From the NCBI RefSeq assembly GCF_006376675.1, contig NZ_VEWK01000001.1, forward strand, positions 62,001 to 126,000: a DNA stretch of 64,000 bases, in the 5' to 3' direction. Of this stretch, positions 59,697 to 64,000 are shown piece after piece; the stretch's first letter is position 1; every line of letters begins with the position of its first letter. This DNA comes from Brucella pecoris. GTDB lineage: Bacteria > Pseudomonadota > Alphaproteobacteria > Rhizobiales > Rhizobiaceae. Under the pieces are notes generated by a model. That model was not told the DNA's origin and ran no database searches. It was given only the letters and a program-made list of their open reading frames with translations. Both the position numbers and the translations under genes were made by a program.

Positions 59697-60983
59697 CTAT
59701 ATTCTATCCATCAATGCATACCACGACAGGGCGAGGAACAGCAGCGGCGAGCGAAAGGTGCGACCGCCGGGGAAGGCGGGAATGCGCAGTTCTTCGAACA
59801 GTTTCAGCCTGTCGCGATTGCCTGCGACGGTTTCCGCATAGAGCTTGCCCATATAATTGGCCAGCATGACACCGTGGCCTGAATAGCCGCCTGCGGAAAT
59901 CACGCCGGGCATCACTTCGCGCACGAAGGGCTGGCGCGGCATGGTTATGCCGACCGACCCGCCCCACGCATGGGTGATCTCGACCTTGTCCAGTGCCGGA
60001 TAAATCTCGGCGATCTGGCGGCGGATATGCGTGCTGATGTCGCGCGGATTGTCGGCAGTATAGGCTTCGCGCCCGCCGAACAGCAGCCTGCCGTCCTTTG
60101 AACGGCGGAAATAACGCACCACGAAGCGGGAATCGTCGATGGATTCACCACCCGGAATAACCGGGCTATCGTCGCCGAGTGGCGCTGTTGCGCCGATGAA
60201 GGAGCGGATCGGCATGACATGCGATGCGCTGACCGGCTCCAGCAATCCGCCATAGGCATTCACCGCAATGAAGGCGTTTCGCGCGGATATGGTTCCACGA
60301 TTGGTTTCGACTTCGACCCGCCCGCTCGCGGTGCTGATCCTGGTGGCCCTTGTATCTTCAAAAAGCTTCGCGCCTGCCGCATGTGCCGCCTTTGCGGCTC
60401 CGACAAGCAGTTTCAGCGGATGAATATGGCCGGTGCCCGCATCATAGACGCCGCCATAATAACGTTCGGAACCAAGCAGGCTCGCGGTTTCCCCACGGTC
60501 GAGCAAACGCAAATGCGGATAGTTGAAGCGGCTTGCCATTAGCTCGACATGGCGCTCATACGATTTCAGATAGCGCAGCTTGTGCACGACCGAAATCTGA
60601 CCGGGCACATATTCCATGTCGATCCTGTGTTCGTCGGCAAAGGCAAGGAGATAGGCCTTGGCCTCCTCCGCGACGTCGAACAGGGCCTTGGCGCGTTCAA
60701 AGCCGTATTCCGCTTCAAGGTCTTCGGCCCATGTGCGCTGGCCTGTACCGAACTGGCCGCCATTGCGCCCCGACGCCCCATCGCCGAACCGTGCACCGTC
60801 GATGAGTGTGACATCCACGCCCTGCCTCGCCAGATGATAGGCCGCCGAAAGCCCCGTATATCCGCCGCCAATGACAACGACATCCGCCTGCCGCGAGCCG
60901 TCCATCTCGGGATATTGCGGTCTGTCGGGAACAGTCGCCTCGTACCAGGAATAGCCGGGCGAGATTGGGGACTGGTAGGGCAT
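59697..60983 (-). CDS. FAD-dependent oxidoreductase, gamma-glutamylputrescine oxidase-like (PuuB/DAO family)
   Basis: 428 residues. The FAD-binding DAO fold starts with DVVVIGGGYTGLSAAYHLARQG and shows the GRNGGQFGTGQRT flavin segment. The C-terminal GGYSGHGVMLANYMGKLYAE closes the FAD site. N-terminal YSWYEATVP and the size match PuuB-type oxidases that act on gamma-glutamyl-polyamines. The glutamine synthetase-like gene upstream fits PuuA, so the pair would start putrescine breakdown, though this is inference. A small four-helix-bundle cassette separates the two genes. Confidence 0.9.
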   Translation of the reverse strand: MPYQSPISPGYSWYEATVPDRPQYPEMDGSRQADVVVIGGGYTGLSAAYHLARQGVDVTLIDGARFGDGASGRNGGQFGTGQRTWAEDLEAEYGFERAKALFDVAEEAKAYLLAFADEHRIDMEYVPGQISVVHKLRYLKSYERHVELMASRFNYPHLRLLDRGETASLLGSERYYGGVYDAGTGHIHPLKLLVGAAKAAHAAGAKLFEDTRATRISTASGRVEVETNRGTISARNAFIAVNAYGGLLEPVSASHVMPIRSFIGATAPLGDDSPVIPGGESIDDSRFVVRYFRRSKDGRLLFGGREAYTADNPRDISTHIRRQIAEIYPALDKVEITHAWGGSVGITMPRQPFVREVMPGVISAGGYSGHGVMLANYMGKLYAETVAGNRDRLKLFEELRIPAFPGGRTFRSPLLFLALSWYALMDRI

Positions 60984-61000
60984 TGGCGATTCCGTTTTAA

Positions 61001-61025
61001 GGGAGTAGGGGAATAAGGGAATAGG
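61001..61025. repeat. Left short tandem-repeat block, inverted relative to right block
   Basis: Reads GGGAGTAG, GGGAATAA, GGGAATAG (plus strand): three degenerate copies of an 8-bp unit. It abuts the TGA of the four-helix gene (61026-61028) and lies 17 bp before the puuB-like ATG. It is in inverted orientation to the array at 61410-61470. Confidence 0.82.
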
Positions 61026-61394
61026 TCAGGTTTCCGATAGTTTGCGAATAAGAAGCCGTAGCAGTTTTCCAACACTCGCACTCATAGCCATTATGGGTTC
61101 CGTTTTGTCGCTTCTGATGAAACCCAACCTTTCGGCGATGAGCAAGTGGGTTTCCATTTCTTTCAAGGAGCCTTGGGCGATACGGAGAAATTGCTGATAA
61201 GCACCGCGAGTATCGCGACCATAACCTTCAGCAATATTGACTGGGACAGAAACAGCAGCGCGCCTAACCTGGCTGGTGAGGCCATAAATCTCTTCTTTTG
61301 GCCAGGTTTCTGTCAATTTATATATAGCAGTCACGAGCTCCATTGCTTGTTGCCACACAAATATATCGCGATAAGAATTGATTGCCACAGCCAC
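61026..61394 (-). CDS. Four-helix bundle protein (TIGR02436, 23S rRNA IVS/Avd-like)
   Basis: 122 residues. Starts with GTG at 61394; a second GTG two codons on (61388) has GGGGG 7 bases upstream. The family core is clear: RDIFVWQQAMELVTAIYKLTETWPKEEIYGLTSQVRRAAVSVPVNIAEGYGR, then FLRIAQGSLKEMETHLLIAERLGF. This family is found in rRNA intervening sequences and resembles the Avd protein of diversity-generating retroelements; it binds nucleic acid. It is flanked on both sides by 8-bp repeats in opposite orientation and sits in the spacer of a two-gene metabolic operon. No reverse transcriptase is near. Confidence 0.92.
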   Translation of the reverse strand: MAVAINSYRDIFVWQQAMELVTAIYKLTETWPKEEIYGLTSQVRRAAVSVPVNIAEGYGRDTRGAYQQFLRIAQGSLKEMETHLLIAERLGFIRSDKTEPIMAMSASVGKLLRLLIRKLSET

Positions 61395-61409
61395 GCCCCC
61401 GCATATCTG

Positions 61410-61470
61410 CTTACTCCCTTACTCCCTTACTCCCTTACTCCCTTACTCCCTTACTCCCTTACTCCCTTAC
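61410..61470. repeat. Right octamer tandem array (CTTACTCC x about 7.6)
   Basis: Period-8 perfect array on the plus strand; on the transcribed minus strand GGGAGTAA repeated. It holds the TAA stop of the glutamine synthetase gene (61467-61469). Because 8 is not a multiple of 3, the TAA falls in every frame within 24 bases. Confidence 0.93.
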
Positions 61471-62897
61471 ACATTGAGCAGCAAAAACTCGCGTTCCCAC
61501 GGGCTGATGACTTCCATGAAGGTTTCGAACTCGGCGCGCTTGATGGCGGCGTAGGTCGTGACGAAGGAGTTGCCGAACAGGTTGCGCAGCTCTGCGTCCT
61601 CTTCGAACAGTTCCACCGCGTCGATCAGGCCGCGGGGCAGCTCGACTTCCTTGGTGTTGACGCTCGTGGTTGCAGGCTGTTCGGGTTCGATCTTGTTTAC
61701 AAGGCCGATCAGTCCGCAGGCAAGCGAAGCCGCCAGAGCGAGATAGGGGTTGGCGTCGGAGGAGGGGATGCGGTTTTCCACGCGGCGCCCATTGGGGTCG
61801 GAGCGCGGCACGCGGAAAGCGGTGGTGCGGTTGTCGTAGCCCCATTTGACGTTGACGGGTGCGGAAGCATCCGGCGTCAAACGGCGGTAGGAGTTCACGT
61901 AAGGCGCGAACATGACAAGCGCATTCGGCACGTGACGCTGCATGCCGCCGATAAAGTGGCGGAAAGCTTCGCTTTCGCTGCCATCCTCATTGGTGAAAAT
62001 GTTGCGTCCGGTCTTTTTGTCCACGATGGACTGGTGGATATGCATTGCCGATCCGGGCTGGCCCTGAATGGGCTTGGCCATGAATGTGGCATACATGTCG
62101 TGCTTGAGCGCCGCCTCGCGGATCGTGCGCTTGAACAGAAAAACCTGGTCAGCCAGTTCCACCGGATCGCCGTGGCGCAGGTTGATCTCAAGCTGACCGG
62201 CACCTTCTTCGTGGATCAGCGTGTCGATCTCCAGCCCCTGGCCCTCGGAGAAATGATAGATATCGTCGATCAGTTCGTCGAACTCATTGACGCCCGCAAT
62301 CGAATAGCCCTGTCCGCCGCCAATGGCACGGCCCGAGCGTCCGACGGGCGGGGTCAGAGGATAATCCGGGTCGGGGTTCTTGCGGACCAGATAGAACTCG
62401 ATTTCCGGTGCCACAACCGGCTTCAGACCGCGTTTGTTATAGGCGGCAACGACGTTGCGCAGCACATTGCGCGGGGTGAATTCCACCCCACGTCCGTCCT
62501 GATAGGCGAGATCGCAGATAACCTGTGCGGTCGGATCGGACTCCCATGGCACGACCGAAAGGGTCGATAGGTCCGGCACCAGCTTCAGGTCGCCGTCATC
62601 TTCGGGGTAATGGAAGCCGTAACCGTCTTCCGGATAATCGCCGGAAATCGTCGTCATGAAGACGGCGGAAGGCAATGCCAGCGACGTATTGGAGGTGAAC
62701 TTCTTCGACGGCATCATCTTGCCGCGGGCAACCCCCGCCTGATCGGGGGTGATGCATTCGATGTCTTCGATATCGCGCCAGGCAAGCCATTCGGTTGCCT
62801 GCTTCCAGTTCTTCACACCGCGAAGAGATTTGACATAAGCAGGCGTACGGCGACGCGGGGCGCGCGTAACCTTCTTTTCCGTCGTATCAGCAGACAT
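61467..62897 (-). CDS. Glutamine synthetase family protein (gamma-glutamylpolyamine synthetase-like)
   Basis: 476 residues. The catalytic core is typical of the GS fold: VAPEIEFYLV, EEGAGQLEINLRHGDPVELAD, FMAKPIQGQPGSAMHIHQS and KWGYDNRTTAFRVP, with RVENRIPSSDANPYLALAASL for the ATP/glutamate site. The N-terminal 60 residues include a basic lead (KKVTRAPRRRTPAYV) absent in GlnA. Neighbourhood with a PuuB-like oxidase suggests gamma-glutamylation of putrescine or a related amine, not ammonia assimilation. Two strong palindromes lie upstream (62971-63059). The stop codon is within an octamer array. Confidence 0.92.
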   Translation of the reverse strand: MSADTTEKKVTRAPRRRTPAYVKSLRGVKNWKQATEWLAWRDIEDIECITPDQAGVARGKMMPSKKFTSNTSLALPSAVFMTTISGDYPEDGYGFHYPEDDGDLKLVPDLSTLSVVPWESDPTAQVICDLAYQDGRGVEFTPRNVLRNVVAAYNKRGLKPVVAPEIEFYLVRKNPDPDYPLTPPVGRSGRAIGGGQGYSIAGVNEFDELIDDIYHFSEGQGLEIDTLIHEEGAGQLEINLRHGDPVELADQVFLFKRTIREAALKHDMYATFMAKPIQGQPGSAMHIHQSIVDKKTGRNIFTNEDGSESEAFRHFIGGMQRHVPNALVMFAPYVNSYRRLTPDASAPVNVKWGYDNRTTAFRVPRSDPNGRRVENRIPSSDANPYLALAASLACGLIGLVNKIEPEQPATTSVNTKEVELPRGLIDAVELFEEDAELRNLFGNSFVTTYAAIKRAEFETFMEVISPWEREFLLLNV

Positions 62898-62970
62898 CCA
62901 TCACCAGAGAATGATTTCGATAGTGGCATGATAGCTGCGACAGTCGGCAATGACAAATGGGTCCGGCAAG

Positions 62971-63007
62971 CTTTTGTGTGCGCTATCGCAGAAAGCGCAC
63001 ACAAAAG
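62971..63007. promoter_or_regulatory. Perfect 14-bp inverted repeat upstream of glutamine synthetase gene
   Basis: CTTTTGTGTGCGCT, loop ATCGCAGAA, AGCGCACACAAAAG. The arms are exact. It lies 74-110 bp before the ATG. It could be an operator or an RNA hairpin in the leader. No U-tract follows on either strand. Confidence 0.6.
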
Positions 63008-63024
63008 AAATTTGATGCGTCACA

Positions 63025-63059
63025 CCAAAACTCGATGAGTTTGACTCATCGAGTTTTGG
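63025..63059. promoter_or_regulatory. Perfect 15-bp inverted repeat
   Basis: CCAAAACTCGATGAG, loop TTTGA, CTCATCGAGTTTTGG. It sits between the DUF2780-like gene (ends 63124) and the 14-bp palindrome above. It may act as a transcription terminator for the former gene. It lacks a clear poly-T tail, so an operator role is also open. Confidence 0.6.
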
Positions 63060-63123
63060 TTAAGCCTGTGCGGCGATTGAGCATTTTCAGGGCGTGATGC
63101 GTTAGCATCTCAGCGCCCTGGTA

Positions 63124-63540
63124 TCAGAGGCCGAAATGGCCCTTGAGAGCGGGCACGTTCGTAACCAGTTGGTCAACCAGTTGCGGGTCATGATCGCGCA
63201 CATAATTGATCACCTGTCCGCCTGCTTCGGTGATCTGGTCGCTCGAGAGGCCGCTGGAACGAAGCGTAGCGGCAGCTTTCAAAAGTGCGCTCATCTTTTC
63301 GCCCGCCACATTGTCCATCAGGCCCGAAAGCGCACCCATGATGCCACCGGTGCTCGAGGCAAGCACGTCGTGGGCGTTTGCCAGTTGCTGCGCATCCGGC
63401 AGCAGTGCGAAAATCTTGTTGCCGATTTCAGGCGCGCTGTGTTGCAGCACGGAAAACACCGAACCGGCGAGCTTTTCGGCAAGCTGCGGATCGATGTTGA
63501 TCTTTGTGGCGATACTGTCGATGAGAGACTGAACAGACAT
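63124..63540 (-). CDS. DUF2780-like small protein
   Basis: 138 residues, mostly helical and Ala/Ser/Leu-rich. The sequence VQSLIDSIATKINIDPQLAEKLAGSVFSVLQ, with repeats of LLPDAQQLANAH and SSGLSSDQITEAGGQVINYVRDHDPQLVDQLV, recalls DUF2780 (VcgC/E) proteins. The call is tentative. There is no clear signal peptide. It is divergent from the bestrophin-like gene; TTCGTGC-CAAT-GCACGAA at 63620-63637 is an exact dyad in the spacer. Confidence 0.65.
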   Translation of the reverse strand: MSVQSLIDSIATKINIDPQLAEKLAGSVFSVLQHSAPEIGNKIFALLPDAQQLANAHDVLASSTGGIMGALSGLMDNVAGEKMSALLKAAATLRSSGLSSDQITEAGGQVINYVRDHDPQLVDQLVTNVPALKGHFGL

Positions 63541-63619
63541 GAAAATTCCTGTGTTCCTTGCCCCCGCAAGGGGATGTTTTCGTAGACGATCCCGGAAAGC
63601 ATAATCATCCTCCCAGGTT

Positions 63620-63637
63620 TTCGTGCCAATGCACGAA
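63620..63637. promoter_or_regulatory. 18-bp dyad in divergent spacer
   Basis: TTCGTGC, CAAT, GCACGAA with exact arms, between the DUF2780-like and bestrophin-type genes. It could be an operator. No regulator gene is adjacent. Confidence 0.35.
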
Positions 63638-63750
63638 GCAAGGTTTTGCCAGCATTGAGTGAATTTTCGATCAAGATTGTTCGGGATGGCGTTTGAACGA
63701 AAGAAAGGTGTATAGGGCTGCTGCCATCCATTTTTCCGGACTGAGTTGAG

Positions 63751-64000
63751 ATGATCGTTCGCCCGCGCCCGCCTCTGTGGAAACTCTTCTTCATTCTGAA
63801 GGGCTCCATCATCCTGCGCATCCTGCCGCAGATCTTTGCGGTCTTTCTTCTGTCGCTATTGGTCGTGTGGGCGCATCGCGCCTTTCCCGGCTGGGTGCCC
63901 GCCGTCAACAACGGCACGGCCCTGGCGCTGCTCGGCATTGCGCTTTCGATCTTCCTCGGTTTTCGCAACAACGCCTGTTATGACCGCTGGTGGGAAGCGC
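63751..64000 (+). CDS. Bestrophin-type (YneE/UPF0187) channel, 5' part only
   Basis: The first 83 residues are visible and the gene runs off the window. It opens MIVRPRPPLWKLFFILKGSI. A membrane helix follows (ILPQIFAVFLLSLLVVWAH) and then a second (ALALLGIALSIFLGFRNNACYDRWWEA), ending in the FRNNACYDRWWEA signature of prokaryotic bestrophins. These are chloride or cation channels. The start ATG at 63751 is preceded by TGAGTTGAG. Confidence 0.9.
   Translation, partial: MIVRPRPPLWKLFFILKGSIILRILPQIFAVFLLSLLVVWAHRAFPGWVPAVNNGTALALLGIALSIFLGFRNNACYDRWWEA

Noticed and set aside
61410..61470. Octamer array considered as a CRISPR array
   Set aside because: The units are only 8 bp and there are no spacers between them.
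61146..62570. Plus-strand open frame of 474 codons opposite the glutamine synthetase gene
   Set aside because: It is antisense to a clearly conserved gene, crosses the octamer array as a low-complexity LLTPLLPYS stretch, and shows no domain. Such long antisense frames are common in GC-rich coding DNA.
1..64000. tRNA, rRNA and riboswitch candidates
   Set aside because: Gene-free gaps were read for T-loop patterns and for known leader structures. None was convincing, though a covariance-model search was not possible here.

Overview
The window looks like chromosomal DNA of a Brucella-group alphaproteobacterium (Brucella, including the former Ochrobactrum). Three things suggest this: an intact Entner-Doudoroff set zwf-pgl-edd, a class I lysyl-tRNA synthetase, and several copies of a roughly 103-105 bp palindromic repeat that recalls the Bru-RS elements of Brucella. 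No rRNA, tRNA, CRISPR array or transposase was seen.

Region 1 (1-8.1 kb, accessory) is read mostly on the minus strand. It opens with a tightly packed cell-envelope operon: a methyltransferase, an MltB-type lytic transglycosylase, a transglutaminase-like protein and a division-type penicillin-binding protein cut off by the window edge. A polysaccharide pyruvyl transferase and several small secreted His/Cys-rich proteins follow. A small secreted protein, a secreted thermonuclease and a metallophosphoesterase then form a coupled group. A 42-residue YHYH-type protein at 6415-6543 is easily missed.

Region 2 (8.3-18.6 kb) is a probable defence island. It holds an 1852-residue DUF4011-type helicase with a C-terminal PD-(D/E)XK/Vsr-like nuclease and DUF3320, a two-gene unit of an unknown 208-residue protein plus an HTH/ImmA-IrrE metallopeptidase, and an AAA_13-type ATPase. 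The ATPase has a CxxC hook and an R-x3-E...H C-terminus like the anticodon nucleases RloC and PrrC. A 555-bp gene-free stretch separates the island from core DNA.

Region 3 (19-29 kb) is core metabolism: a fatty-acid beta-oxidation operon (acyl-CoA dehydrogenase, thiolase, FadB-type protein) behind a striking palindrome; an S24-type repressor coupled to a degenerate nuclease-fold membrane protein; class I LysRS; and TerB. Region 4 (29.9-35.8 kb) is a five-gene peptide-type ABC importer facing proC, with a repeat wedged between them that supplies both stop codons.

Region 5 (36-47.5 kb) holds a polysaccharide co-polymerase-like protein, folD, the zwf-pgl-edd operon, an SDR, an HD hydrolase and an MFS exporter divergent from a GntR regulator. 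Region 6 (47.6-59.7 kb) is rich in regulators, each beside its likely target: LysR, an ECF41-type sigma factor with a recognisable cognate promoter, an Lrp protein divergent from azlCD, a DmeR-like metal sensor with the CDF exporter DmeF, and a MarR protein divergent from a ClC channel across a near-perfect palindrome. A stand-alone Hint-domain protein is also here.

Region 7 (59.7-64 kb) is a glutamine-synthetase-like / FAD-oxidase pair that looks like gamma-glutamyl-polyamine catabolism. A four-helix-bundle gene flanked by inverted arrays of an 8-bp repeat occupies the whole space between the two genes. This compact cassette is the best candidate for an undescribed mobile or domesticated unit in the window. 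A DUF2780-like protein and the start of a bestrophin-type channel close the window.
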